A DNA stretch of 64,000 bases, taken from Oceanihabitans sp. 2_MG-2023 (GTDB lineage Bacteria > Bacteroidota > Bacteroidia > Flavobacteriales > Flavobacteriaceae). The translations under genes were made by a program, and so were the position numbers. Below are positions 9,646 to 18,647 of the stretch, one piece after another (position 1 is the first letter of the stretch; each line of letters opens with the position of its first letter). The stretch spans positions 744,001-808,000 of the forward strand of contig NZ_JAUOQT010000001.1 of NCBI RefSeq assembly GCF_030547245.1, written 5' to 3'. The notes below the pieces were generated by a model, which saw only the letters and a program-made list of their open reading frames with translations, made no database searches and had not been told where the DNA came from.

Positions 9646-10065
9646 ATGTTTTCAGATAATAAAAAAGAAAGAAATACTTACGAAAATTCTTCTAGCCAAA
9701 ATATTATTGCAAAAGGAACCAAAATTGTAGGAGACTTTTCTAGTGAAGGCGATTTAAGAATAGATGGAACTATTGAGGGGAATTTAAAAACTCCTGGAAA
9801 AATAGTAGTAGGAAAATGGGGCGTTATCAATGGAACATTAACAGGGTCTGATGCATATTTTGAAGGAAAGTTTTCAGGAAATTTAACATTAACAGGTACA
9901 CTAACTCTAAAATCTTCAGCACATATTGAAGGAGAAGTGGTTTTAGGAAAACTAGAAGTAGAACCTGGAGCAACATTTAATGTAAACTGTGTAATGAAAG
10001 GTGCTTTAAAAGAATTAGATACGAGTAAAAATTCACAAAAATTAAAAAAAGGGCAAAGTGCCTAG
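9646..10065 (+). CDS. Bactofilin (polymer-forming cytoskeletal protein)
   Basis: 139 residues from ATG 9646. An upstream in-frame start at 9583 would overlap sprE and give a non-conserved extension. A short polar N-terminus is followed by the bactofilin beta-helix core built of short repeats (KGTKIVGDFSSEGDLRIDG, EGNL, GTLTGSDAYFEGKFSGNL, EGEVVLGKLEVEPGA). Bactofilins polymerise without nucleotide at the membrane and serve as scaffolds for cell-shape and envelope proteins. Its position directly behind sprE and overlapping the AtpZ-like gene suggests a shared transcript. A role in positioning envelope machines is only inference. Confidence 0.9.
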   Translation: MFSDNKKERNTYENSSSQNIIAKGTKIVGDFSSEGDLRIDGTIEGNLKTPGKIVVGKWGVINGTLTGSDAYFEGKFSGNLTLTGTLTLKSSAHIEGEVVLGKLEVEPGATFNVNCVMKGALKELDTSKNSQKLKKGQSA

Positions 10066-10267
10066 TAAGTTTTTAAGGTTTACTTCCACAGCATTTCAAA
10101 TGGGAGCAACCATTTGGTTGGGAAACCTATTAGGTAATTGGCTAGATATTAAATATCAAACCACATATCTAGAAAATACAATTACTCTTCTAGCTGTTTT
10201 TATCTCTATGTATTTAGTAATTAGTCAGGTTTTAAAAATATCAAAAGATAATAAGGATAATGATTAA
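10058..10267 (+). CDS. AtpZ/AtpI family membrane protein
   Basis: 69 residues with two membrane segments (about 11-30 and 38-60), starting at GTG 10058 and overlapping the bactofilin gene by 8 nt. The FQMGATIWLGNLLGNWLD motif is typical of the AtpZ/AtpI group, small proteins encoded just before F-type ATP synthase operons. Known members help assemble the c-ring or take up magnesium or calcium for the synthase. The overlap on both sides implies translational coupling. Confidence 0.8.
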   Translation: MPSKFLRFTSTAFQMGATIWLGNLLGNWLDIKYQTTYLENTITLLAVFISMYLVISQVLKISKDNKDND

Positions 10268-10646
10268 AAAAATCGTTTTCTATAGTATCGGTTTTACCAT
10301 GCTATTTGCAATCTCTTATGCAATTCACTTATCTAGTTTAAAAGATTTAAATCTTATACTAAGCGTTCCGTTGTTTTCTGTTTATCTATTCCATTTTATA
10401 ATATCCTTACTCATTTGTATTGGCTTTGCAGTACTTTCAGAAAGTTCAAAATGGGATCAACAATTAGGTTTTGTGTATATGTTTACCTTTATAACTAAGC
10501 TTATGTTGTTTGCAATACTCTTTAAAAATACAGTATTTAAAGCAGGTGGTTTAAGTAAAATAGAAGCCTTTAATTTGTTAATTCCAGTCTTTCTTTTTCT
10601 TTTTTTGGAAGTCTATTTCATAGCGAAGATATTAAGTAAAAAATAG
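10260..10646 (+). CDS. DUF6168-like small membrane protein before atpB
   Basis: 128 residues with four predicted membrane helices and short loops, beginning MIKKIVFYSIGF and ending in a KILSKK tail. It overlaps the AtpZ-like gene by 8 nt and precedes atpB by 96 nt. The sequence fits the DUF6168 family of flavobacteria, which I know only by name and context. Position and topology recall AtpI (subunit I), so an assembly role for the ATP synthase is plausible but unproven. Confidence 0.65.
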   Translation: MIKKIVFYSIGFTMLFAISYAIHLSSLKDLNLILSVPLFSVYLFHFIISLLICIGFAVLSESSKWDQQLGFVYMFTFITKLMLFAILFKNTVFKAGGLSKIEAFNLLIPVFLFLFLEVYFIAKILSKK

Positions 10647-10673
10647 CGTTAAATATTATTGAGAAAAAAGTAA

Positions 10674-10702
10674 TTGTTTTTTCAATAATTTCCGTAGTTT
10701 TG
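10674..10702 (+). promoter_or_regulatory. Promoter of the atp operon
   Basis: TTG at 10674 and TAGTTTTG at 10695-10702 are separated by 18 nt, a near-perfect Bacteroidota vegetative promoter. It lies about 40 nt before the atpB ATG, between the DUF6168-like gene and atpB, so the synthase genes can be transcribed independently of sprE. The upstream arm of the promoter sits in an AT-only inverted repeat (about 10651-10690). Confidence 0.7.
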
Positions 10703-10742
10703 CACCGAATTTAAAAACACAGTTTTTTTGATTTTTTTAACA

Positions 10743-11933
10743 ATGAAGGTAGCTAAACAAACTTTTAAATTTTACTCACTAGTATTAATGCTTTTCGTAA
10801 GTGCTTTCGCAATGGCTGAAAACACTACAGATCCTGTTGAAAATACAGGAGGTCAAGTAGATACAAAAGAAGAAGTAGAAGCGTATATTTTGCATCACAT
10901 TCAAGATTCGCATGATTTTTCACTATTCTCTTATACAAGTGATACAGGAGAACGTAAACACTTTGGATTTCCACTTCCAGTAATATTATGGTCGAGTAAT
11001 GGCTTAACAACTTTTATGTCTTCAGAGTTTCACCACAATGACGATGGACATGTAATTGTAGAAAAGAACGGATTAAAATTCGCGAAGATTCATTCAAAAA
11101 TATACGAGTTAGATGGCGGAGCAGCAACAGTAGCTTTCGATGAAACACACCATGCTACTAATGCACATCGAGTTTTAGATTTTTCTATTACTAAAAGTGT
11201 AGTTGGTGTTTTACTAATAGGGCTATTAATGTTAATCTGGTTCTCCGGTTTAGCAAGACAATATAAAAAGAGACAAGTGCCAACAGGTTTTGGTAGAGTT
11301 TTAGAGCCTTTAGTATTATATGTTAGAGACGAAATTTCTAGACCAAACATTGGTGAAAAACACTACAGAAAATTTACAGGGTATTTATTAACCGTATTCT
11401 TTTTTATCTGGATCTTAAACTTATTAGGTTTAACACCATTTGGTTTTAATGTAACAGGGCAATTAGCAGTTACGGCATGTTTAGCAATATTTACATTAAT
11501 AATATATACTGTAAGTGGTAATAAAGATTACTGGATGCATATTTTATGGATGCCAGGAGTACCTGTTTTAATTCGTCCAGTTTTAGCGATTATAGAATTA
11601 GCAGGGGCATTAATTATTAAGCCATTCTCATTATTAGTACGTTTGTTTGCAAATATATCTGCAGGACACATAGTTGTAATGAGTTTAATTGCAATTATGT
11701 TTACGCTTAAAAAATCTTTAGGTGTTGTAGGTGCAACAAGTTTATCATTAGTATTATCGTTTTTTATAACATTAATTGAAGTATTAGTTGCTTTCTTACA
11801 AGCATATATCTTTACCATGCTATCTGCATTGTTTATTGGTATGGCTGTAGCAGAGCACGATCACGAACATGATCATGATGATCATGGTCACGAAATCCCG
11901 GACGCAGAAGATGTGCGCGGAGATTTCATTTAA
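10743..11933 (+). CDS. atpB: F0F1 ATP synthase subunit a
   Basis: 396 residues from ATG 10743. The C-terminal half is the classical subunit a with its membrane helices; the helix with LLVRLFANISAGH carries the essential Arg that faces the c-ring carboxylate. The N-terminus has a signal peptide (cleavage likely after AMA, about residue 24) and a long periplasmic extension of about 110 residues, normal in Bacteroidota. The C-terminus is His/Asp-rich (AEHDHEHDHDDHGHE), a possible metal-binding tail. First gene behind the atp promoter, with atpE 36 nt downstream. Confidence 0.96.
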   Translation: MKVAKQTFKFYSLVLMLFVSAFAMAENTTDPVENTGGQVDTKEEVEAYILHHIQDSHDFSLFSYTSDTGERKHFGFPLPVILWSSNGLTTFMSSEFHHNDDGHVIVEKNGLKFAKIHSKIYELDGGAATVAFDETHHATNAHRVLDFSITKSVVGVLLIGLLMLIWFSGLARQYKKRQVPTGFGRVLEPLVLYVRDEISRPNIGEKHYRKFTGYLLTVFFFIWILNLLGLTPFGFNVTGQLAVTACLAIFTLIIYTVSGNKDYWMHILWMPGVPVLIRPVLAIIELAGALIIKPFSLLVRLFANISAGHIVVMSLIAIMFTLKKSLGVVGATSLSLVLSFFITLIEVLVAFLQAYIFTMLSALFIGMAVAEHDHEHDHDDHGHEIPDAEDVRGDFI

Positions 11934-11948
11934 CAAGAGTTTTTTTAA

Positions 11949-12158
<210 letters not shown>

Positions 12159-12175
12159 GCAGTATGCAAACTAAT

Positions 12176-12212
12176 AACACAAACCTGTAACGGTTGGTTA
12201 CAGGTTGTGTTT
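12176..12212 (+). promoter_or_regulatory. Stem-loop between atpE and atpF
   Basis: AACACAAACCTGTAAC pairs with GTTACAGGTTGTGTT apart from one bulged A, around a 5-nt loop, 18 nt after the atpE stop. The run after the stem (TTATTAAATT) is a poor terminator tail. It could be a partial terminator or a 3' stabiliser or processing site that raises atpE mRNA above the downstream genes. Confidence 0.7.
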
Positions 12213-12250
12213 ATTAAATTAAAAAAGAAAAAATTTAAATACATTTAGAA

Positions 12251-12751
12251 ATGGATAAGTTATTAAATGATTTTTCACCAGGTTTATTTGTAGTACAAAC
12301 GATACTACTTTTACTATTAATCTTTTTAATGGTGAAATTTGCATGGAAACCTATCATGACTTCTCTAACAGAAAGAGAAGAGGGAATCCAAGGAGCTTTA
12401 GATGCTGCTGAAAAAGCAAAATTAGAAATGCAAAATCTGCAAGCAGATAATGCTAACTTATTAAAAGAAGCACGTGCAGAACGCGAATCTATGCTTAAAG
12501 AAGCAAGAGATTTAAAAAATAAAATGATTGAAGACGCTAAAACAGAAGCACAAACGCAAGCAAACAACATGATTGCTCAAGCGCAAAGTGCTATTGAAAG
12601 CGAAAAGAAATCAGCTATGGCAGAATTAAAAAACCACGTAGCAGGTTTATCTATAGAAATTGCAGAAAAAGTAGTAGGTCAAGAATTATCTAACAAAGAC
12701 AAACAATTACAATTAGTAGAGTCTATGTTAAATGATGCTAAATTAAACTAA
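12251..12751 (+). CDS. atpF: F0F1 ATP synthase subunit b
   Basis: 166 residues: one N-terminal membrane helix (about 10-30) followed by a long charged, Ala/Glu/Lys-rich coiled coil, the peripheral stalk of the synthase. FAWKPIMTSLTEREEGIQ marks the exit from the membrane. It starts 39 nt after the atpE/atpF stem-loop and ends 9 nt before atpH. Confidence 0.95.
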   Translation: MDKLLNDFSPGLFVVQTILLLLLIFLMVKFAWKPIMTSLTEREEGIQGALDAAEKAKLEMQNLQADNANLLKEARAERESMLKEARDLKNKMIEDAKTEAQTQANNMIAQAQSAIESEKKSAMAELKNHVAGLSIEIAEKVVGQELSNKDKQLQLVESMLNDAKLN

Positions 12752-12760
12752 GTTTAAATC

Positions 12761-13297
12761 ATGGCAGGAGAAAGAGCAGCAATACGTTACGCAAAAGCAG
12801 TTTTAAGTTTAGCTACAGATAATAATACAGCGGAAGTTGTAAATAACGATATGGAGCTAATTAATAATACAGTAGCGCAAAGTAAAGACTTAAAAGACAT
12901 GCTTTATAGTCCTGTAATTAGTTCGACTGTAAAAAAAGCAGCTTTATTAGAAATCTTTAAAGGGATTAATACTGCAACGGTTAATTTAATAGATACACTA
13001 ATAACGAATAAGCGTACAGATTTATTACCAGAAGTGGCTTCTAAGTTTATCTCTTTATACGAGCAACAAAAAGGAAGTCAAATTGCTATAGTTACAACAG
13101 CAGTTCCTTTAACAGAAGCTTTAGAAGCAAAAGTTTTAGCTAAAGTGAAAGCGCTAACAGGTAAAGAAACAGCAATTAAAAATATAGTAGATGAAAGCAT
13201 TTTAGGTGGTTTCATTTTACGCGTTGGAGATACACAATACAATGCAAGTATCGCTAACCAATTAAATAAACTTAAAAGAGAGTTTACTATTAATTAA
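12761..13297 (+). CDS. atpH: F0F1 ATP synthase subunit delta
   Basis: 178 residues with the six-helix N-terminal domain (begins ERAAIRYAKAVLSLA) and the C-terminal beta domain ending in GGFILRVGDTQYNASIANQL, as in OSCP/delta. It joins the peripheral stalk to the top of F1. It lies 9 nt after atpF. Only 3 nt separate its stop from the small secreted-protein gene that follows. Confidence 0.94.
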   Translation: MAGERAAIRYAKAVLSLATDNNTAEVVNNDMELINNTVAQSKDLKDMLYSPVISSTVKKAALLEIFKGINTATVNLIDTLITNKRTDLLPEVASKFISLYEQQKGSQIAIVTTAVPLTEALEAKVLAKVKALTGKETAIKNIVDESILGGFILRVGDTQYNASIANQLNKLKREFTIN

Positions 13298-13300
13298 TTT

Positions 13301-13762
13301 ATGAAAACTATTATACCATTTTTATTCATCTTATTTACTTTTAGTGTAACAGCACAAAAGGTAAAAATTAAGAAAGGTAAAGTTTTTATAGATAAAGTAG
13401 AATACGTTCTTACAGAAGAAGATAAATTGTCTGATGATTCTTTTATAATTTCAAACTTAAAAGGAGAAGAGTTGTTTTATTTAAAGTATAAATATTACTC
13501 AGACCCTAATTTAAGAAGAGACACTAATCCAAATGGAACAGTCGTGTATTTTGAGCTAATGTCTAAAGATTTAGAAACAATTTATTTTGAAGCAGAATCA
13601 CATCCAAGTTTAAGTGCTATGGGGATGTCAAAAAAAACGTATAAAATTTTATATAATGGAGAAGTTATTAATAAAGACGGAACCATTAATAAAGATAATT
13701 TAGAAACCGTATCCAAAAAGATTGGTTTTGAATTTTCAAAAAAGAGAACAGAATTAAATTAA
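13301..13762 (+). CDS. Small secreted protein inserted in the atp operon
   Basis: 153 residues with an N-terminal signal peptide (hydrophobic 3-16, cleavage after VTAQ or just before), then KVKIKKGKVFIDKVEY and a mixed alpha/beta body with no motif I recognise. It begins 3 nt after atpH and ends 66 nt before atpA, so it must be co-transcribed with the synthase. A periplasmic or secreted product is odd company for cytoplasmic F1 subunits. No assembly role can be claimed; it may simply be a passenger of a strong operon. Confidence 0.72.
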   Translation: MKTIIPFLFILFTFSVTAQKVKIKKGKVFIDKVEYVLTEEDKLSDDSFIISNLKGEELFYLKYKYYSDPNLRRDTNPNGTVVYFELMSKDLETIYFEAESHPSLSAMGMSKKTYKILYNGEVINKDGTINKDNLETVSKKIGFEFSKKRTELN

Positions 13763-13828
13763 AAAAAGAGTTATTCAAAAGATGTTTAACATCTAGAGTA
13801 TAACGTCTAATATCTAATTATAAAAAAG

Positions 13829-15409
13829 ATGGCAGAAGTAAAACCAGCTGAAGTATCAGCAATCTTAAAACAACAACTATCTGGTTTTGAAGCAAGCGCT
13901 TCATTAGACGAAGTTGGAACAGTATTAACAGTAGGTGATGGTATTGTACGTGCTTACGGATTATCTAACGCACAATATGGTGAGTTAGTAGAATTTGAAG
14001 GCGGATTAGAAGGTATCGTACTTAACCTTGAAGAAGATAATGTAGGTATTGTACTTTTAGGAACTTCAGTAGGAGTTAGAGAAGGTTCTACAGTAAAACG
14101 TACTAATCGTATTGCATCTGTAAAAGTAGGTGAAGGTATTGTTGGTCGTGTTGTAGATACACTTGGTAACCCAATTGATGGTAAAGGACCAATAACTGGC
14201 GAAACATACGAGATGCCTTTAGAGCGTAAAGCACCTGGAGTTATCTATAGAGAACCAGTAACCGAACCATTACAAACAGGTATTAAAGCAATTGATGCTA
14301 TGATTCCAGTTGGTAGAGGGCAACGTGAGTTGGTAATTGGTGATAGACAAACTGGTAAGACTGCAGTTTGTATTGATGCTATCTTAAACCAAAAAGAATT
14401 TTACGATGCAGGGGAGCCTGTATATTGTATATATGTTGCTGTAGGTCAAAAAGCATCAACAGTAGCACTTATTGCTAAAACTTTAGAAGAAAAAGGAGCT
14501 TTAGCATACACAACAATAGTAGCTGCAAATGCATCAGATCCTGCTGCAATGCAAGTATATGCACCTTTTACAGGAGCATCTATTGGTGAGTACTTTAGAG
14601 ATACTGGTAGACCAGCTTTAATTGTATTTGATGATTTATCAAAACAAGCCGTTGCTTACCGTGAGGTATCTTTATTATTAAGACGTCCACCAGGACGTGA
14701 GGCGTATCCTGGAGATGTATTCTATTTACACTCTCGTTTATTAGAACGTTCTGCAAAAGTGATTAATAATGATGCTATTGCTAAAGAAATGAATGACTTA
14801 CCAGAGTCATTAAAACCATTAGTAAAAGGTGGTGGTTCTTTAACAGCATTACCAATTATTGAAACGCAAGCAGGAGATGTATCTGCATATATTCCAACGA
14901 ACGTAATTTCTATTACAGATGGACAAATTTTCTTAGATGGAGATTTATTTAACTCTGGTGTTCGTCCAGCAATTAACGTAGGTATTTCTGTATCTCGTGT
15001 TGGTGGTAATGCACAAATTAAATCCATGAAAAAAGTATCTGGTACTTTAAAATTAGATCAAGCACAATATCGTGAGTTAGAAGCTTTCGCTAAGTTTGGT
15101 TCCGATTTAGATGCGGTTACTCTAAATGTAATTGAAAAAGGAAAACGTAACGTAGAGATCTTAAAGCAAGGACAAAACGAACCGTTTACAGTAGAAGATC
15201 AAGTAGCAATTATTTATGCTGGATCTAAAAACTTATTAAAAGACGTTCCTGTAAATAAAATTAAAGAATTTGAAAGAGATTTCTTAGAATTCTTAAACGC
15301 TAAACATAGAGGTGTTTTAGATACTTTAAAAGCAGGTAAATTAACAGATGAGGTAACAGATACATTAATGTCTGTTTGTAAAGACCTTTCTGCTAAATAT
15401 AGAGCATAA
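13829..15409 (+). CDS. atpA: F0F1 ATP synthase subunit alpha
   Basis: 526 residues, full length. The P-loop is GDRQTGKTA near residue 171, and the alpha-subunit catalytic Arg lies in the [11 protein letters not shown] segment. The gene is preceded by 66 nt of AT-rich spacer and followed by a 117-nt spacer with an inverted repeat and a dispersed repeat. The beta and epsilon genes (atpD, atpC) are not in the window; in Bacteroidota they normally lie elsewhere. Confidence 0.97.
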   Translation: MAEVKPAEVSAILKQQLSGFEASASLDEVGTVLTVGDGIVRAYGLSNAQYGELVEFEGGLEGIVLNLEEDNVGIVLLGTSVGVREGSTVKRTNRIASVKVGEGIVGRVVDTLGNPIDGKGPITGETYEMPLERKAPGVIYREPVTEPLQTGIKAIDAMIPVGRGQRELVIGDRQTGKTAVCIDAILNQKEFYDAGEPVYCIYVAVGQKASTVALIAKTLEEKGALAYTTIVAANASDPAAMQVYAPFTGASIGEYFRDTGRPALIVFDDLSKQAVAYREVSLLLRRPPGREAYPGDVFYLHSRLLERSAKVINNDAIAKEMNDLPESLKPLVKGGGSLTALPIIETQAGDVSAYIPTNVISITDGQIFLDGDLFNSGVRPAINVGISVSRVGGNAQIKSMKKVSGTLKLDQAQYRELEAFAKFGSDLDAVTLNVIEKGKRNVEILKQGQNEPFTVEDQVAIIYAGSKNLLKDVPVNKIKEFERDFLEFLNAKHRGVLDTLKAGKLTDEVTDTLMSVCKDLSAKYRA

Positions 15410-15418
15410 AAAAGTTTT

Positions 15419-15468
15419 AAATTTAGAGTTATTAGTTAAGAATTCTTCTCGCTCATAACTCTAAATTT
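15419..15468. repeat. Perfect 14-bp inverted repeat between atpA and atpG
   Basis: AAATTTAGAGTTAT and ATAACTCTAAATTT are exact reverse complements separated by 22 nt. It lies in the atpA-atpG spacer, 10 nt after the atpA stop. It lacks a T-tail and looks like intergenic filler or a recombination scar rather than a terminator. Confidence 0.75.
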
Positions 15469-15485
15469 TCATTAATAAAATTAAT

Positions 15486-15510
15486 GTCACTCTGAGCTTG
15501 TCGAAGAGTC
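15486..15510. repeat. Dispersed intergenic repeat, family C, copy 1
   Basis: A roughly 25-nt imperfect palindrome with core CTGAGCTTGTCGAAGAG. Related copies are at 16405-16427 and 40985-41010. Elements of this look recur in flavobacterial intergenic regions; the copy number in this genome is unknown. Confidence 0.6.
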
Positions 15511-15526
15511 TTTATAAAAATAAAGA

Positions 15527-16387
15527 ATGGCTAATCTTAAAGAAATACGTAACAGAATATCTTCAGTATCTTCAACGATGCAGATTACTAGTGCCATGAA
15601 AATGGTATCGGCTGCAAAATTGAAAAAAGCGCAAGATGCTATTACTGCAATGCGACCTTATGCAGATAAGTTAACCGAACTTTTACAAAGTTTAAGTGCA
15701 ACTTTAGATGCAGATTCTGGAAGTAAATTTGCCGAAGAACGCGAAGTTAATAATGTATTAATTGTAGCTATAACCTCTAATAGAGGTTTGTGTGGTGCTT
15801 TTAATTCTAACATTATCAAACAAACAAATAACTTAATTTCTAATGTACATGCAGGTAAAAAAATAGCTGTCTTAGCGATTGGAAAAAAAGCGAACGATGC
15901 GTTTTCTAAAAAAGGAATTGTAATAGACAATAAGAGCACTATTTTTGATGATTTAACTTTTGATAACGTATCCGAAATTGCAGAAATGCTAATGGAAAAA
16001 TTCGTTGCAGGGGAATTTGATAAAATTGAAATTGTTTACAACAAGTTTAAGAATGCAGCTACACAAATTGTGATGACTGAACAGTTTTTACCAATTGTTC
16101 CAGTTGCAGGTGAAGCAGTAAATAATGCAGATTATATATTTGAACCATCAAAACTTGAAATCGTAGAACAATTAATTCCTAAGTCGTTAAAGACACAATT
16201 ATATAAAGGAATTAGAGATTCTTTTGCTAGTGAGCATGGAGCACGTATGACTGCAATGCATAAAGCAACAGATAACGCTACAGAACTAAGAGATCAACTT
16301 AAATTAACTTACAACAAAGCACGTCAAGCCGCAATTACTAATGAAATCTTAGAAATCGTTGGTGGAGCGGAAGCTTTGAACAATTAA
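15527..16387 (+). CDS. atpG: F0F1 ATP synthase subunit gamma
   Basis: 286 residues, normal length. N- and C-terminal helices form the central shaft: MANLKEIRNRISSVSSTMQI at the start, and NKARQAAITNEILEIVGGAEAL at the end. The central segment includes SNRGLCGAFNSNI. It is the last atp gene here and is followed by a repeat and a terminator. Confidence 0.96.
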   Translation: MANLKEIRNRISSVSSTMQITSAMKMVSAAKLKKAQDAITAMRPYADKLTELLQSLSATLDADSGSKFAEEREVNNVLIVAITSNRGLCGAFNSNIIKQTNNLISNVHAGKKIAVLAIGKKANDAFSKKGIVIDNKSTIFDDLTFDNVSEIAEMLMEKFVAGEFDKIEIVYNKFKNAATQIVMTEQFLPIVPVAGEAVNNADYIFEPSKLEIVEQLIPKSLKTQLYKGIRDSFASEHGARMTAMHKATDNATELRDQLKLTYNKARQAAITNEILEIVGGAEALNN

Positions 16388-16404
16388 AGATTACTAAAAT
16401 GTTT

Positions 16405-16427
16405 ACCTTGAGCGCAGTCGAAAGGTC
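16405..16427. repeat. Dispersed intergenic repeat, family C, copy 2
   Basis: ACCTTGAGCGCAGTCGAAAGGT is a palindrome-like variant of the element at 15486, placed between the atpG stop and its terminator. Outer ACCTT/AAGGT arms are conserved as complementary pairs although the bases differ from copy 1. Confidence 0.6.
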
Positions 16428-16442
16428 TTTTTATAACTTATC

Positions 16443-16475
16443 AAAAAGCTTTACTATTATAGTAGAGCTTTTTTT
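16443..16475 (+). terminator. Terminator of the atp operon
   Basis: AAAAAGCTTTACTA pairs with TAGTAGAGCTTTTT (one mismatch) around a short loop and is followed by a run of T. It lies about 55 nt after the atpG stop. Confidence 0.85.
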
Positions 16476-16524
16476 ATGGAACACTATTTGATTCACTATC
16501 TTTATAAAAACTAAACTTATAGTC

Positions 16525-17064
16525 ATGCGTTTAATTAAAACATCAACCCTATCGCTTTTAATGCTTTTACTTTTTACCAGTTTCTCGAATTGTTCTAGCG
16601 CTAAACAGACCAATAATAATGAATCCAGTAAGATAGCAATGCAAGATTTTCAAAATAATCCATCTTTTACGTTAGGGGAAACCTATTTTAAACATTGGGT
16701 GTCTGGAGTTAAAGGGGGCGGAGCTGGTATCACTTTATTAATCCCTATAGAAAAGAATGTTAAAAATACCGTGTTTGATTCTGCTTATTTTAGAGGTATG
16801 AAAACAAAACTAGAAGCTGTAAAATCTGGTTATGTTGCAAACTTTAAAACAACAGCAAATCAAAAAAAAGACATAATAATGAGTACCAAGAAGAATGCAG
16901 AATATGGTAACCAAATACCAAATAAAGCTAACTTCCCTTTTCAATTAAAAGATGATGAATGTGTTATTCGTTTTAAAGAGGATAATACTATCAAGTACTA
17001 TAAAATTGAAAAAATAGTAGAAAAACCTAGAGACGAATACCCAAGTGCTCCACCACAGCGTTAA
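16525..17064 (+). CDS. Hypothetical lipoprotein
   Basis: 179 residues with a lipoprotein signal (hydrophobic 8-18, then FSNC with Cys23). The mature part holds SGVKGGGAGITLLIP and a Lys-rich body, ending in a Pro-rich tail (PSAPPQR). I recognise no family. It stands alone between the atp terminator and the flippase gene. It is presumably attached to the inner leaflet of the outer membrane. Confidence 0.7.
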   Translation: MRLIKTSTLSLLMLLLFTSFSNCSSAKQTNNNESSKIAMQDFQNNPSFTLGETYFKHWVSGVKGGGAGITLLIPIEKNVKNTVFDSAYFRGMKTKLEAVKSGYVANFKTTANQKKDIIMSTKKNAEYGNQIPNKANFPFQLKDDECVIRFKEDNTIKYYKIEKIVEKPRDEYPSAPPQR

Positions 17065-17134
17065 TACTATTTAGTATTGTAAACCGTTTCTATTACATAT
17101 TTTGGTATATTTATACGCATAAAAAATAAGCTTC

Positions 17135-18598
17135 TTGAGCGCATTAAAAACACTTTTCAAACAAACTTTCATTTACGGATTAGCAACTGTGCTACCAAGA
17201 ATGTTAAGTTTTTTACTAGTGCGTTTGCATACAGATAAGAGTGTTTTAAAAACAGTTGCAGATTATGGCGATGTTTCCTTAATATTTTCTTATTTCGTAT
17301 TATTTAATGTCATATTAGCCTACGGAATGGAAACTGCATTCTTTAGGTTTTTTAATAAAGATGAAGACAAAGATAAAGTTATTGGAACTTCTGCTATTTC
17401 ATTAATTATTAGCTCTATACTTTTCTTTTTTCTAGCATTTGCTTTTCAATACCACATTGCAAACCTAATAGATATTAAAGTAGAATACATAAATCTTGTA
17501 ATCTGGATTTTACTTTTAGATGCATTAGTCATCATACCTTTTGCTTGGTTACGAGCAAATGCAAAACCAATGAAATATGCAGTAATTAAAATACTAAACG
17601 TGGTCATCAATTTAGGGTTAAATTTATTCTTTTTACTTTGGTTAAAAGAACTAGCTTCAGAATCCTCAGTATTTGCAGCTATTTATAAACCAGATTTCGA
17701 AATCAATTATATTTTTATTGCCAATTTAATAGCAAGTGCAATAACCTTACTATTAATGCTTCCATTCTATTTCAAAATAAAGTATACCTTCAATAAAAAA
17801 CTATGGCAAGAAATGATGCGTTATGCATTTCCTGTTTTAATTGCTGGCGTTGCATTTTCTGTAAATGAAACTTTTGATAGAATCTTACTAGATAAACTCT
17901 TACCAGAAAGTATTGCAAAAACCGAAATAGGTATGTATTCTGCATGTTACAAATTAGCTTTATTTATGACGCTTTTTGCTACAGCATACAGATTAGGAAT
18001 AGAACCTTTCTTTTTTAGTCATGCGAAAACTAAAAACCCTCAAAAAAATTATGCTACAATTCTAGAATACTTCGTCATCTTTGGTTCTGTAATTTTATTA
18101 ACCGTAATTGTTTTTGCCGATGTTTTAAAAATTATTTTTATTGGTAATGAAGCATATTGGGAAGCCATGTGGATTGTTCCAATTATATTATTAGCAAATT
18201 TTTGTTTAGGCATTTACCACAACCTATCCGTTTGGTATAAAATAACCGATAAGACAAAATACGGAGCATATATTTCTGTCTTTGGAGCAATATTAACCTT
18301 AGCTTTAAATTTTTGGCTTATTCCAATACTTAGTTATAAAGGTTCGGCAATTGCAACACTTACCGCATATGCTTGTATGATGATTGCTTCCTATTATTTT
18401 GGAAGAAAATATTACCCTATTCCATATAACATAAAAAAAATAACAGTGTACCTATTAGTTTCCATTCTTTTTTCAGCTTTATGTTTTTATAGATTTAGAG
18501 GGAATTATTTTATAGGAATTGCTGCAATAATTGTATTTTTAGGTCTCGTTTTCCAATTGGAAAAAAAAGAATTAAAAAGAATATTCATTAATAAATAG
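17135..18598 (+). CDS. Polysaccharide flippase (Wzx/MATE-like)
   Basis: 487 residues with about 12-14 membrane helices, starting at TTG 17135 (a stop lies five codons upstream and MSALKTLFKQTFIYGLA is a typical start for this family). It has the polysaccharide-biosynthesis export fold with conserved AYGMETAFFRFF and the C-terminal KGSAIATLTAY segment. Members flip lipid-linked oligosaccharides across the inner membrane. No glycosyltransferase cluster surrounds it; a dUTPase gene follows 49 nt downstream and a sugar nucleotidyltransferase after that. Confidence 0.85.
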   Translation: MSALKTLFKQTFIYGLATVLPRMLSFLLVRLHTDKSVLKTVADYGDVSLIFSYFVLFNVILAYGMETAFFRFFNKDEDKDKVIGTSAISLIISSILFFFLAFAFQYHIANLIDIKVEYINLVIWILLLDALVIIPFAWLRANAKPMKYAVIKILNVVINLGLNLFFLLWLKELASESSVFAAIYKPDFEINYIFIANLIASAITLLLMLPFYFKIKYTFNKKLWQEMMRYAFPVLIAGVAFSVNETFDRILLDKLLPESIAKTEIGMYSACYKLALFMTLFATAYRLGIEPFFFSHAKTKNPQKNYATILEYFVIFGSVILLTVIVFADVLKIIFIGNEAYWEAMWIVPIILLANFCLGIYHNLSVWYKITDKTKYGAYISVFGAILTLALNFWLIPILSYKGSAIATLTAYACMMIASYYFGRKYYPIPYNIKKITVYLLVSILFSALCFYRFRGNYFIGIAAIIVFLGLVFQLEKKELKRIFINK

Positions 18599-18621
18599 TT
18601 TTTCGCTTTAGAAAGACAGAA

Positions 18622-18646
18622 TATTACCGCTTTCGCGGAAAGTAAT
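18622..18646. repeat. Short palindrome, family B, copy 1
   Basis: CCGCTTTCGCGGAAAG inside an ATTAC/GTAAT frame, directly before the dut start codon. It is the reverse-orientation form of the TTTCCGC-GAAA-GCGGAAA hairpin found upstream of trpS. Further copies are near 49075 and 61030. Confidence 0.6.
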
Positions 18647-18647
18647 C

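Noticed and set aside
13829-16387. Missing atpD and atpC after atpG
   Set aside because: Not a deletion: in Bacteroidota the beta and epsilon genes are usually at a separate locus, and a terminator follows atpG here.
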